DNA of 64,000 nt from Colwellia sp. 39_35_sub15_T18. GTDB lineage: Bacteria > Pseudomonadota > Gammaproteobacteria > Enterobacterales > Alteromonadaceae. Position numbers and translations under genes: made by a program. Below are positions 1-8,477 of the stretch, one piece after another. The stretch is from positions 29,767 to 93,766 of the forward strand of contig MAAE01000042.1 of the NCBI GenBank assembly GCA_002162675.1, given 5' to 3'. The notes beneath the pieces were generated by a model that worked only from the letters and a program-made list of their open reading frames with translations, was not told the origin of the DNA and made no database searches. Position 1 is the first letter of the stretch, and every line of letters starts with the position of its first letter.

Positions 1-650
1 GCAATGTTTTCTAGCAAAGTTGCTAAGGGTAAAACACATAAGTGATTAGTGGTGGACATTGCGCTCATCGACGCTGCGATACCTTCGCATACTGCGCCAA
101 TATTTTGTGCTGACAGACATACGCCTTTAGGCTCTCCCGTCGACCCCGAGGTATAGGTTATTTTAATTGTATTGGTTAAATCGACAGTTTTTTTAGTCGA
201 CTCTTTAGTGGATTCTTTAAGCGTTATTCGAAGCATAACGGTATTTTTCAGGGGTAAAATAGTTGCAGAATGTTCATCAGTTTCAATCGCCAAAGACTGG
301 TTACTTGTTAAAGTACTCGACATCAATGGCTGCGTTATAATCGCTTCAACTCCTGCAGAGGCAACTAAATGTCCGACTTGTGATTGGCTGAAGAACAAGG
401 GGATAGGAACAAGCGTAATGCCTAATTTTGCCGCCGCTAAATCACAAATTATCCACTGTGCGCAGTTGTCCATAAAAAGGCCGATACACTTAACGCCTTC
501 CTTTTCCAAAAAACTGCTGACACTGGTTATATTTTCGAGTAGCTGTTGATTGGAAATAGTAGTTTGCGTACTGCCATCGTTTGAAATTAACGCATCTTGT
601 TCAGGGAAATGTGTCGCTCGACTTGCTAATGCCTTGAATAGTTTTTTCAT
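1..650 (-). CDS. AMP-dependent synthetase/ligase (adenylate-forming enzyme), partial
   Basis: This is the N-terminal part (about 216 residues) of an acyl/aryl-CoA ligase-type enzyme. Such enzymes activate a carboxylic acid as acyl-AMP before transfer to CoA or a carrier protein. The reverse strand from ATG at 650 is open to the window edge. Residues 166-176 read YTSGSTGEPKG, the signature phosphate-binding loop of the ANL superfamily, and residues around 55-85 match the usual N-terminal fold. The C-terminal part lies outside the window, so the substrate cannot be told. It is transcribed divergently from lexA. The family call is firm; the specific substrate is unknown. Confidence 0.85.
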   Translation of the reverse strand, partial: MKKLFKALASRATHFPEQDALISNDGSTQTTISNQQLLENITSVSSFLEKEGVKCIGLFMDNCAQWIICDLAAAKLGITLVPIPLFFSQSQVGHLVASAGVEAIITQPLMSSTLTSNQSLAIETDEHSATILPLKNTVMLRITLKESTKESTKKTVDLTNTIKITYTSGSTGEPKGVCLSAQNIGAVCEGIAASMSAMSTTNHLCVLPLATLLENI

Positions 651-805
651 ATTGGCCTCTTCAATTAATCAATATAGATTGCTTAAAAGCGAGTATTAAT
701 GATGAAACTTAACTCAACCTTAAATGGATATTTACGGTGATGGTTATTAAGTTACATGGCTATATAGATAACTCAGGAGCCATTATTTAATGCGGTATTA
801 TTGTT

Positions 806-863
806 TGTAGGAACGGTTTAACCGTGATTTTTAAAAGAGCTCGAGGATAAATCCTCTCCTACA
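806..863. repeat. REP-like inverted repeat pair
   Basis: Two inverted copies of a REP-type unit face each other. The left unit (806-827) starts TGTAGGAACGG and contains the dyad CGGTTTAACCG. The right unit (841-863), read on the other strand, starts TGTAGGAGAGG and contains the dyad GAGGATTTATCCTC. The outer ends are TGTAGGA/TCCTACA. This matches the widespread gammaproteobacterial GTAGGAGCGG...CCGC class of extragenic palindromes. Half-copies may remain near 20350-20364 and 24338-24360. No REP-associated transposase is visible here. Confidence 0.6.
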
Positions 864-972
864 GGTGAAAGCTAAGCCTGTTTACTGATTTCCTGAGTAA
901 AATGCATAGGCACGTTAAGTTATGATGAGATAAGCTGTCTGTTGAGATGAACAATTTATCTAAACAAGCATA

Positions 973-1000
973 TTGCACTTGCATTAAAACTGTATATACT
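973..1000 (+). promoter_or_regulatory. lexA: lexA promoter
   Basis: A -35-like TTGCAC (973-978) and a -10-like TATACT (995-1000) are separated by 16 bases. The SOS box overlaps the -10 element, which fits LexA autorepression. Confidence 0.6.
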
Positions 1001-1005
1001 AACAG
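990..1005. promoter_or_regulatory. SOS box (LexA operator)
   Basis: CTGTATATACTAACAG fits the gammaproteobacterial LexA consensus CTGT-N8-ACAG perfectly. It lies 41 bases before the lexA start codon and over the putative -10 element, as expected for an autoregulated lexA gene. Confidence 0.92.
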
Positions 1006-1046
1006 TTGTAAATAAACACAGCCCTTTGCCTAGAAAGGAAAAGCTT

Positions 1047-1679
1047 ATGCCAGCAATAATTGAATTAAAGCCTTTAACAAACCGCCAACAGCAGATATTT
1101 GATCTCATCAAAGAGAATATTCAAAATACTGGCATGCCACCTACCCGAGCAGAAATTGCTCAGTTTTTTGGTTTTAAATCAGCCAATGCGGCAGAAGAAC
1201 ATTTAAAGGCATTGGCTAAAAAAGGTTACATTGAAATGTTGCCGGGGACATCCCGAGGTATTCGTTTAGCTGAGCAATTTACGCACGAAGAGGGCTTGCC
1301 TCTTATTGGCCGTGTTGCGGCTGGTGAACCTATTTTGGCTGAAGAGCATGTTGAAGATCATTACAAAATGGATGGTAATTTATTTCATCCCCCCGCAAAC
1401 TATTTGCTGCGCGTTAATGGCGAAAGCATGAAGGATATTGGTATTCTCGATGGCGATTTGTTGGCGGTTCACCAAACGACAGATGTACAAAATGGGCAAG
1501 TGATTGTGGCCCGTGTTGAAAATGATGTCACGGTTAAGCGCTTTAAGCGTGAGGGTAATATTGTTTATTTACAGGCTGAAAATGAAAGCTTTTCACCTAT
1601 TAAGGTGGATTTAACCTGCCAAGAATTCAATATTGAAGGTATTGCTGTTGGCATTATCCGCAATGAAACTTGGATGTAG
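1047..1679 (+). CDS. lexA: LexA repressor
   Basis: SOS-response repressor and self-cleaving S24 peptidase, 210 residues. The N-terminal winged HTH (about residues 1-70) includes [20 protein letters not shown]. The cleavage site Ala92-Gly93 lies in VAAGEP. The catalytic dyad is Ser127 (in GESM) and Lys164 (in VTVKRF). I chose ATG 1047 because an AAGGA ribosome-binding site ends about 7 bases before it and the product then starts [11 protein letters not shown] like family members; an in-frame TTG at 1026 would add seven atypical residues. The gene is preceded by a perfect SOS box, so autoregulation is expected. It appears monocistronic. Confidence 0.97.
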   Translation: MPAIIELKPLTNRQQQIFDLIKENIQNTGMPPTRAEIAQFFGFKSANAAEEHLKALAKKGYIEMLPGTSRGIRLAEQFTHEEGLPLIGRVAAGEPILAEEHVEDHYKMDGNLFHPPANYLLRVNGESMKDIGILDGDLLAVHQTTDVQNGQVIVARVENDVTVKRFKREGNIVYLQAENESFSPIKVDLTCQEFNIEGIAVGIIRNETWM

Positions 1680-2262
1680 TTTGTATATATCGTATACATA
1701 ACCTAAAAATAAAGAGTAGTTGGCCATGCATTGTTCAACTGCTATTTTTCACCTCTCTTATCTTGCTATTCCCCTACAAAAGTGGCGATTAAATAAGCGT
1801 TTAATCATGTTTATTGGCAGTATATAAATATTTATTTTGTTAATGTTTAAAATTCCTGCAGCCTATACATATAAAGCCATAGCTTTAACTTAGAGCTCTT
1901 ACTCTTTTGAAATTACTGGTGTTTATTTTTCCATAATTAAAAAATTGTTTGACCTAGATCAAATTTTGAGTGATTCTAGAACAGTAATCGAACAAAAAAT
2001 AACTGTATACAAAAATAATAAGACGTTAGTGCGCTTTTCGATAACTGAATTTTTACCTAGATATACCTAGCGAAAGGAATTGCCGTTCAACGTCAGTTAA
2101 TTTAATAAAAATATAATAATGAAATTAGCAGATAATCAGTTTAATGAGTTGTGATGTACATGGCTGTATTTCTGTTTTCTATTTTTTATATCCTGTTTTA
2201 AAAAGCATAAAAAGTTCTGACTTTTATCTTGAATAAACGGGTGTTGATAGGGGAGAGGTTGA
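1680..2262. other. Long intergenic region upstream of the cytochrome oxidase cluster
   Basis: These 583 A+T-rich bases carry no convincing gene. The only clear signal is an FNR-type dyad at 1949-1962. Small reading frames here lack ribosome-binding sites and similarity. It probably contains the cox promoter and a long leader. Confidence 0.55.
1949..1962. promoter_or_regulatory. FNR/EtrA-type operator
   Basis: TTGACCTAGATCAA matches the FNR consensus TTGAT-N4-ATCAA at nine of ten half-site positions. It lies about 300 bases before coxB. The site would allow oxygen-responsive control of the oxidase cluster. The regulator itself is not in the window. Confidence 0.55.
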
Positions 2263-3432
2263 GTGAGTAGAAGTAACCAACGTTGGTTGTTGGGGGGAGG
2301 GCTGTGTTTTGCTAGTCTGCTTTCCAGTTCAGCTTGGGCAGATACACAGTTAAATCTGACCAAAGGCGTAACAGCAGTCAGTAGAGAGGTATATGATTTA
2401 CATATGCTAGCACTCTATATTTGTACTGCTATTGGTGTCGTGGTTTTTGGGGCAATGTTTTGGTCGATGTTTTTTCATCGAAAATCTAAAGGGGCTAAGG
2501 CCGCTGATTTTCATGAAAGCACGAAAGTAGAGATACTTTGGACGACTATTCCTATTGTTATTCTTATTGCCATGGCCGTTCCTGCAACTAGCACACTGAT
2601 TGACATGGAAAATAACGATAATTCCGAAGTCACCATTCAAGTTACTGGCTCACAATGGAAATGGCATTATAAATATTTTGATCAAAATATTGAATACTAC
2701 TCAGTACTTTCAACGCCACGAGAGCAATATGAAAATCAAAATGGCAGCTTTGCTGGCAACGGCGCCAATAAAGACGAAAATTATTTACTTGAAGTAGATA
2801 AACCTCTGGTTATTCCTGCCAATAAAAAAGTACGGTTTTTAATTACTTCCGATGATGTTATTCATGCTTGGTGGGTACCTGCATTTGCCGTTAAACAAGA
2901 TGCTAACCCAGGCTTTATTAATGAAGCCTGGACCAATGTTGATAAGCCCGGCGTTTATCGAGGTCAATGTGCTGAGCTTTGCGGTAAAGATCATGGCTTT
3001 ATGCCCATTGTCGTTGAAGTTAAGTCTCCTGAAGATTATGACGCTTGGCTGAATGAGCAACATGCACTAGCAGCAAAGTCGGCTGATGCCGAGAAAGCTT
3101 CGTTAAGTGCCTCGATGAGCAAAGAAGAATTGATGCAATTAGGTGAAAGCACTTATATGGCTTATTGCGCAGCTTGCCATCAGCCTACAGGTTTAGGCCT
3201 TCCTCCTGCTTTTCCTGCTCTTAAAGGCAGCCCTATTGCAACGACGGGTTCTGTCGCCGAGCATATTGATGTGGTCTTTAATGGGCGTGCAGGTACAGGT
3301 ATGCAAGGTTATGGTAAACAACTTAGCTTAAAAGAAATTGCGGCAGTAGTCACTTATGAGCGCAATGCTTGGGGTAACGACACCGGTGATTTAGTGCAAA
3401 GTGCAGATGTTAAAGCGGCTGGCGGAGAATAA
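2263..3432 (+). CDS. coxB: Cytochrome c oxidase subunit II with fused cytochrome c domain
   Basis: CuA-bearing subunit II of an aa3/caa3-type terminal oxidase; it accepts electrons from cytochrome c. An N-terminal signal peptide ends near AWA-DTQ (about residue 26), followed by two membrane segments (about 45-70 and 88-110). The CuA ligands lie in CAELCGKDHGFM (Cys236, Cys240, His244, Met247). A C-terminal class I cytochrome c domain has the haem-binding motif CAACH (Cys302, Cys305, His306). At 389 residues it is longer than plain CoxB because of this domain. The GTG start at 2263 follows a strong GGAGAGG site (2252-2258). It is first in the operon; coxA follows after 3 bases. Confidence 0.96.
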   Translation: MSRSNQRWLLGGGLCFASLLSSSAWADTQLNLTKGVTAVSREVYDLHMLALYICTAIGVVVFGAMFWSMFFHRKSKGAKAADFHESTKVEILWTTIPIVILIAMAVPATSTLIDMENNDNSEVTIQVTGSQWKWHYKYFDQNIEYYSVLSTPREQYENQNGSFAGNGANKDENYLLEVDKPLVIPANKKVRFLITSDDVIHAWWVPAFAVKQDANPGFINEAWTNVDKPGVYRGQCAELCGKDHGFMPIVVEVKSPEDYDAWLNEQHALAAKSADAEKASLSASMSKEELMQLGESTYMAYCAACHQPTGLGLPPAFPALKGSPIATTGSVAEHIDVVFNGRAGTGMQGYGKQLSLKEIAAVVTYERNAWGNDTGDLVQSADVKAAGGE

Positions 3433-3435
3433 TAA

Positions 3436-5049
3436 ATGACAACAGAAACAATAAACGAGTCGCTAGTTGATGATCATCACGGCGATTCTCATGATCATAA
3501 AATGACTGGCATTACGCGCTGGTTATACACCACTAATCATAAAGACATTGGTACTTTGTATTTATGGTTTTCATTTATCATGCTACTCACTGGTGGTGCT
3601 TTAGCCATGGTGATCCGCGCAGAGTTATTTCAGCCAGGTTTGCAGATTGTTGAGCCTGACTTTTTTAACCAATTAACCACGGTACATGGCCTCATCATGG
3701 TGTTTGGCGCTATCATGCCCGCCTTTACCGGTTTTGCTAACTGGATGTTGCCTATGATGATCGGGGCGCCAGATATGGCTTTACCTCGCATGAATAACTG
3801 GAGCTTTTGGATTTTACCTTTTGCGTTCGCAATTCTCATTGGTTCATTCTTTATGGAAAGCGGTGCACCAAATTTTGGTTGGACTTTCTACGCACCATTA
3901 TCAACAACCTATTCAAACGGTAGCACAGCATTTTTTGTTTTTGCCGTGCATATTATGGGTATTTCTTCCATCATGGGGGCAATTAACATAGTGGTTACCA
4001 TTATGAATTTACGCGCACCAGGCATGACTTACATGAAAATGCCGTTATTTGTGTGGACATTCTTTATTACCGCTTACTTATTAATTGCCGTTATGCCGGT
4101 GCTGGCAGGTGTCGTCACTATGTTATTGACAGACACCTATTTTGGCACTAGCTTTTTTGATGCTGCAGGTGGTGGCGACCCCGTAATGTTCCAGCATATT
4201 TTCTGGTTCTTTGGTCATCCTGAAGTGTACATAATGATCTTACCTGCTTTTGGAATTGTCTCGACTATCATTCCTGCGTTTTCTCGCAAAAAACTCTTTG
4301 GTTATAGCTCAATGGTTTATGCCACATCGTCTATCGCTTTGTTGTCATTTATTGTTTGGGCGCATCACATGTTTACCACAGGTATGCCGTTATTTGGTGA
4401 GCTGTTCTTCATGTATTGCACTATGTTAATTGCGGTGCCTACCGGGGTGAAAGTATTTAACTGGGTGGCAACGATGTGGCGCGGTTCTATGTCCTTTGAA
4501 ACGCCAATGTTGTTCTCTATCGCCTTTGTTATCTTATTCACTATTGGTGGTTTTTCAGGGCTAATGTTAGCGTTAACGCCAGTGGATTTTCAATACCATG
4601 ATACCTATTTTGTTGTGGCACATTTTCATTATGTACTGGTAACAGGTTCGTTGTTCTCAATTTATGCGGGCGCTTATTTTTGGCTACCAAAATGGACTGG
4701 CCACATGTATAACGAATCTTTAGCTAAATGGCACTTTTGGTGTTCACTTATTTCAGTGAATCTACTGTTTTTCCCTATGCATTTTTTAGGCTTAGCGGGT
4801 ATGCCTCGTCGTATTCCAGATTACGCTCTACAGTTTGCTGACTTTAACAAGTGGGTTAGTATTGGTGGTTTTGCCTTTGGTTTATCACAGTTAATTTTCT
4901 TAGCAGTGGTAATAAAATGTATCAGAGGTGGTGAAAAAGCCCCTGCTAAACCATGGGATGGTGCAGAAGGTTTGGAATGGACGGTGGCAAGTCCAGCGCC
5001 ATATCACACCTTTAGTACGCCACCAAATCTTGATGAAGTGAAGAGCTAA
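3436..5049 (+). CDS. coxA: Cytochrome c oxidase subunit I
   Basis: Catalytic haem-copper oxidase subunit in the inner membrane, reducing O2 and pumping protons; 537 residues with about 12 membrane helices. Visible ligands are His84 (low-spin haem, in TTVHGL), His261 with Tyr265 (CuB and cross-linked Tyr, in GHPEVY), His310-His311 (CuB, in WAHHMF), and His396/His398 (VAHFHYV; high-spin and low-spin haem). The His-Pro-Glu-Val-Tyr motif marks an A-type oxidase rather than cbb3. The N-terminus carries a short His-rich stretch (DDHHGDSHDH). It lies between coxB and ctaG with near-contiguous spacing. Confidence 0.98.
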   Translation: MTTETINESLVDDHHGDSHDHKMTGITRWLYTTNHKDIGTLYLWFSFIMLLTGGALAMVIRAELFQPGLQIVEPDFFNQLTTVHGLIMVFGAIMPAFTGFANWMLPMMIGAPDMALPRMNNWSFWILPFAFAILIGSFFMESGAPNFGWTFYAPLSTTYSNGSTAFFVFAVHIMGISSIMGAINIVVTIMNLRAPGMTYMKMPLFVWTFFITAYLLIAVMPVLAGVVTMLLTDTYFGTSFFDAAGGGDPVMFQHIFWFFGHPEVYIMILPAFGIVSTIIPAFSRKKLFGYSSMVYATSSIALLSFIVWAHHMFTTGMPLFGELFFMYCTMLIAVPTGVKVFNWVATMWRGSMSFETPMLFSIAFVILFTIGGFSGLMLALTPVDFQYHDTYFVVAHFHYVLVTGSLFSIYAGAYFWLPKWTGHMYNESLAKWHFWCSLISVNLLFFPMHFLGLAGMPRRIPDYALQFADFNKWVSIGGFAFGLSQLIFLAVVIKCIRGGEKAPAKPWDGAEGLEWTVASPAPYHTFSTPPNLDEVKS

Positions 5050-5051
5050 AA

Positions 5052-5621
5052 ATGAGTGAAGGCACAGAGCAAAAAATTAACAAACAAGCAGGTAAGCAAA
5101 GTAATAGCAAAGTCATTAAAAAGCTAGTGCTAGTGGTGTTTGCCATGTTTGGTTTCGGTTTTGCACTGGTGCCTTTATATGATGTTTTTTGTGATATAAC
5201 TGGCTTGAATGGTAAAACTAACAGCGTTGGCGTTGCTTATGTAAATAATGGTGTTGATACATCGCGCACGATTAAAGTGCAGTTTATTACTCGAACAGCG
5301 AAAGGAATACCTTGGCAATTTGAACCGGTAATTAATGAAATTAACGTTCATCCGGGTGAAATGAAATTTGTTAATTTTTATGCTAAAAACAAGTCTCAGC
5401 GCGCGATAATTGGTCAAGCCGTACCTTCGGTGTCTCCAGGACTTGCCGCAGGATACTTCCAAAAAATAGAATGTTTTTGTTTTACCCAGCAACCTTTGCA
5501 AGCAGGTGAAGAGGTGGAGATGGGATTACAATTTTATGTTGATCGCGACTTGCCTGCTGAAATTACCACGCTGACATTGTCATACACTTTGTATGACATT
5601 AGCGGTAAAGCAAGCTCTTAA
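5052..5621 (+). CDS. ctaG: Cytochrome c oxidase assembly protein CtaG/Cox11
   Basis: Copper chaperone that delivers Cu to the CuB site of subunit I. It has a short cytoplasmic N-terminus, one membrane helix (about residues 25-45), then a periplasmic immunoglobulin-like domain. The copper-binding pair is Cys141-x-Cys143 in ECFCF. Length (189) is typical for the family. It begins 2 bases after coxA, so it is co-translated with it. Not to be confused with the unrelated caa3-type CtaG of Bacillus. Confidence 0.95.
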   Translation: MSEGTEQKINKQAGKQSNSKVIKKLVLVVFAMFGFGFALVPLYDVFCDITGLNGKTNSVGVAYVNNGVDTSRTIKVQFITRTAKGIPWQFEPVINEINVHPGEMKFVNFYAKNKSQRAIIGQAVPSVSPGLAAGYFQKIECFCFTQQPLQAGEEVEMGLQFYVDRDLPAEITTLTLSYTLYDISGKASS

Positions 5622-5688
5622 ATGCTAGAAAAATAGATGATTGTAAGAAGGGGCTTATCCCCGATACCTTTAAAATAAGGGAAGCAAA

Positions 5689-6573
5689 ATGACAACAAAA
5701 GAATATGAAATGTATTATGTACCCTCCCAGAGTCGCTGGCCTATTATAGGAGCCGTGGCCCTATTTATGATTGCCTTTGGCGCGGCCCATTATGTTACGG
5801 ACTTAAAAGATGATGTTAGTGGTTATGGTGGCTATTTACTGTTAGCCGGTATTGCGCTGGTTATTTTTATGCTGGTGGGTTGGTTTCGCAATGTTATAAA
5901 TGAATCTATGATGGGTAAATATAGTCATCAAATGGATAATTCATTCCGACAAGGCATGAGTTGGTTTATTTTTTCAGAGGTGATGTTTTTCGCCGCTTTC
6001 TTTGGTGCGTTATTGTACATTAGAACTTTCTCTGTGCCATGGTTAGGTGGCGCAGGAAATAACGCCATGACAGGTGCGGTACTTTGGCCTGATTTTATCG
6101 CCAGTTGGCCGTTACTTAAAGCACCCGATGGCACTGAAACCACAAATATGGGTTGGTACGGTTTACCGTTAATTAATACCGTTTTATTATTAACCTCGTC
6201 AATTACCGCGCATTTTGCTCATGTTGCCTTAGAACAAAATAAGCGTCCACAATTAAAAGCATGGTTAGGCTTAACGATTATTCTAGGTTTAGTGTTTCTA
6301 TTTTTACAAGTGCAAGAATATGCGCATGGTTATTCTGATGAAATGCAGTTGTACTTAACCAGTGGTGTGTACGGTAATACCTTTTATATGTTGACTGGTT
6401 TTCATGGTATGCATGTCACGCTAGGTTGCATCATGTTAATAGTGATGTTTTTTAGAATATTAAAAGGGCATTTTACCCCAGAGAATCACTTTGCTTTTCA
6501 GGCGGCTAGCTGGTACTGGCATTTCGTCGATGTGGTGTGGGTTATTCTGTTTGTCTTTGTCTACATCCTTTAA
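5689..6573 (+). CDS. coxC: Cytochrome c oxidase subunit III
   Basis: Third core subunit of the aa3-type oxidase, 294 residues and about seven membrane helices. The family signature near the C-terminus, WYWHFVDVVWVILF, is present. An AAGGGAAG ribosome-binding site lies just before ATG 5689. It follows ctaG after 67 bases. It closes the structural part of the operon; a strong inverted repeat follows at 6678-6712. Confidence 0.97.
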   Translation: MTTKEYEMYYVPSQSRWPIIGAVALFMIAFGAAHYVTDLKDDVSGYGGYLLLAGIALVIFMLVGWFRNVINESMMGKYSHQMDNSFRQGMSWFIFSEVMFFAAFFGALLYIRTFSVPWLGGAGNNAMTGAVLWPDFIASWPLLKAPDGTETTNMGWYGLPLINTVLLLTSSITAHFAHVALEQNKRPQLKAWLGLTIILGLVFLFLQVQEYAHGYSDEMQLYLTSGVYGNTFYMLTGFHGMHVTLGCIMLIVMFFRILKGHFTPENHFAFQAASWYWHFVDVVWVILFVFVYIL

Positions 6574-6677
6574 TGACTAATGCGTTGCTAAAACAGTAAT
6601 AACCGCATTGAAGGTACTGACAAAGGCTTCTGGAAATAATTTGAATCTGAATGATGGCCTGAAAGGCGCAGTACAGG

Positions 6678-6712
6678 AGGCACGGAGTAATGACTAGCGT
6701 TACTCCGTGCCT
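6678..6712. terminator. Strong hairpin between coxC and the DUF2909 gene
   Basis: Perfect 13-base arms AGGCACGGAGTAA (6678-6690) and TTACTCCGTGCCT (6700-6712) flank a 9-base loop. It sits between convergent genes, so it may end transcription from both sides. No clear T-run follows, so classic Rho-independent function is uncertain. Confidence 0.5.
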
Positions 6713-6774
6713 TCGCTTTACTCTAGTGCATTTACCTTAGTATGAGCATAGTAAAGTGATAAAAATTATAAGTG

Positions 6775-7011
6775 TTAATAAGGTCGTGGGTTTGGGGTAA
6801 TGAATCCCGTTAATATGCCTATCAGTAGCAATACAATAATGGCGACGGAGACCATTAATCTGCGACCTATATATTTAGTCATAGAGGGGTGGTCAGATTC
6901 TTTATTCGTTAGCTCTTTATCCATTGGCCCTTTATTCATAAGTAATAAAGCCTGAAATAAATTGTACACCATAAATAATAATAGCGTAGCAATAACAATT
7001 TTAAATAACAT
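6775..7011 (-). CDS. DUF2909-type twin-transmembrane protein
   Basis: Small 78-residue protein with two predicted membrane helices (about residues 3-24 and 51-71) joined by a charged loop. It resembles the DUF2909 family, which typically sits inside gammaproteobacterial cox clusters, in the opposite direction to the neighbours, as here between coxC and the SURF1 gene. Function unknown; a role in oxidase assembly or stability is inferred from position only. The family assignment is from memory of small-protein features, so moderately certain. Confidence 0.7.
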   Translation of the reverse strand: MLFKIVIATLLLFMVYNLFQALLLMNKGPMDKELTNKESDHPSMTKYIGRRLMVSVAIIVLLLIGILTGFITPNPRPY

Positions 7012-7059
7012 ACATTCAATATCCTAAGTAATAACTTGTTGTAAGGATCTTCTTTTTTA

Positions 7060-7851
7060 ATGCCTAGTAATACTCCTGCCGATAGTGAAGTAAAGCAATT
7101 AAGTTATTTCAACAAGTTTAATTGGCTTTGGCTAGTCGCTACTGTGCTAGTTTTTTCGGCATTAGTAAAGCTCGGTTTTTGGCAGGGTGCTCGGGCATTA
7201 GAGAAAGAGCAGCGATTGCTCAACATTGAAAAATTAACGACTCAAAAGGCAATATCACTGGCGCAAGTTGTTGCCTTGGCAAATAAAAATAATGTGTATG
7301 CAGATATTAATGACTTCCCTGTTTTTATTGCCGGGGAGTTTGATAAAAATCAAGTGTTTTTACTGGATAATCAAGTCAGTAAAGGTCGCTTGGGTTATCG
7401 AGCTTATCAAGTGGCGGTAACTGGTAATTATGCGGTATTAGTAAGCCTTGGCTGGGTGCAGGGCTCTATTAGCCGACAAGAATTGCCCGAAGTGGCGGCA
7501 CTCGATGGTCAGCATCAATTTAACGGTAATGTGCGTTTAATTGAGGTCGGTATTTTGTTGCAGGAGCAAGAGTTTGCTCAAGTACAGTGGCCGTTACGAG
7601 TACAGCAAATTGAGTTGGATAAATTTTCAGCATTAATTGGCCATCAACTATTGCCCTTTGTGGTTTATTTAGATAAAAATGAACTATTAGGTTTTGAAAA
7701 AAACTGGCAACCGATAGTGATGCCACCAGAAAAGCATCGCGCTTATGCTTTTCAGTGGTTTAGCTTGGCGTTAGCTTGGCTCTTACTGATGTTATGGGCA
7801 AAGTTTGGCGCTAATGTAAATAATGATAAAAATAATAAAAAGGCAAGCTAG
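7060..7851 (+). CDS. SURF1 family oxidase assembly protein
   Basis: SURF1 (Shy1) homologue, 263 residues, involved in haem a insertion into subunit I. It shows the family architecture of two membrane helices (about residues 22-42 and 230-250) bracketing a periplasmic domain. Characteristic segments are LGFWQGARALEK near the N-terminus, then LVSLGWVQG and HRAYAFQWFSLA. An AAGGAT site precedes ATG 7060. The next gene begins one base after its stop codon. Confidence 0.93.
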   Translation: MPSNTPADSEVKQLSYFNKFNWLWLVATVLVFSALVKLGFWQGARALEKEQRLLNIEKLTTQKAISLAQVVALANKNNVYADINDFPVFIAGEFDKNQVFLLDNQVSKGRLGYRAYQVAVTGNYAVLVSLGWVQGSISRQELPEVAALDGQHQFNGNVRLIEVGILLQEQEFAQVQWPLRVQQIELDKFSALIGHQLLPFVVYLDKNELLGFEKNWQPIVMPPEKHRAYAFQWFSLALAWLLLMLWAKFGANVNNDKNNKKAS

Positions 7852-7852
7852 C

Positions 7853-8476
7853 ATGAGTTCAATTTCTGATGAAACACCCCTTGAGCAACAAAAAGACATC
7901 CAACAAGAGGATGTTCAACCAAAAAAATCTCAACAAAAAAATCGCCGAAGCTTGTTATTAGTGGTTGCCGCTTTTGTTTTGCCTATTATTTTGGCTAAAT
8001 TTGCTTTAGAAGGACAATGGTTAGCAACGGGGGTTACTAATGAAGGCAAGTTATTAACTAACGAATTAACCTTAGCGCAATTGGGCATTAATAAAGCCGA
8101 ATTTAATCAGCAATGGTTAATACTTTATAGCTTGCCAGCCGCGTGTAACTACGATTGTGAAAAAACCATGGAAGTTGTACACAACACTTATGTGGCTTTA
8201 GGTAAAGAAATGCCAAGGATCACCCCTGTTGCTATGTATCAAAGTCAATTTTCAGCAGAGCAAAGCCAGCAATTAGCGAAAAGTCAGTGGCAATTAGTTG
8301 CTATGCCAGCATCGGCACAACAGCTGATTAAACAGTCGCAGGTCTTTATTGTTGACCCACTGGGTAATGTTTTTTTAAGTCACCAATTACCTAAAAATAA
8401 TAGCCAACTGCCACAATTTGGTAAACAAATTCTGTCAGATATGAAAAAACTGCTGAAGTATTCTAAGGTGGGCTAA
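7853..8476 (+). CDS. Membrane-anchored SCO-like/thioredoxin-fold protein of the cox cluster
   Basis: 207-residue protein with a cytoplasmic Gln/Lys-rich N-terminus, one membrane helix (about residues 32-52) and a periplasmic domain. It contains CNYDC, a Cys-x3-Cys motif spaced as in SCO copper chaperones, followed by a region (QVFIVDPLGNVFLSH) that resembles the end of a thioredoxin fold. It is co-translated with the SURF1 gene (1-base gap) and followed by ctaA after 1 base. I infer a role in copper or thiol chemistry during oxidase assembly. I chose ATG 7853 because an upstream in-frame start would overlap SURF1. Confidence 0.7.
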   Translation: MSSISDETPLEQQKDIQQEDVQPKKSQQKNRRSLLLVVAAFVLPIILAKFALEGQWLATGVTNEGKLLTNELTLAQLGINKAEFNQQWLILYSLPAACNYDCEKTMEVVHNTYVALGKEMPRITPVAMYQSQFSAEQSQQLAKSQWQLVAMPASAQQLIKQSQVFIVDPLGNVFLSHQLPKNNSQLPQFGKQILSDMKKLLKYSKVG

Positions 8477-8477
8477 G

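Larger units (their letters stand above)
651..1046. other. Intergenic region between ligase gene and lexA
   Basis: This 396-base divergent intergenic region holds the REP-like pair at 806-863 and the lexA promoter with its SOS box. No further gene is apparent in the rest. Confidence 0.6.

Noticed and set aside
172..549. 125-residue plus-strand reading frame
   Set aside because: It lies opposite the AMP-ligase gene, whose minus-strand frame has a clear family motif; no ribosome-binding site or similarity supports it.
1999..2014. Second possible SOS box (CTGTATACAAAAATAA)
   Set aside because: Has CTGT but no ACAG half, so no LexA dyad.
2119..2154. Eleven-codon frame upstream of coxB
   Set aside because: Too short, with no ribosome-binding site or conservation visible.
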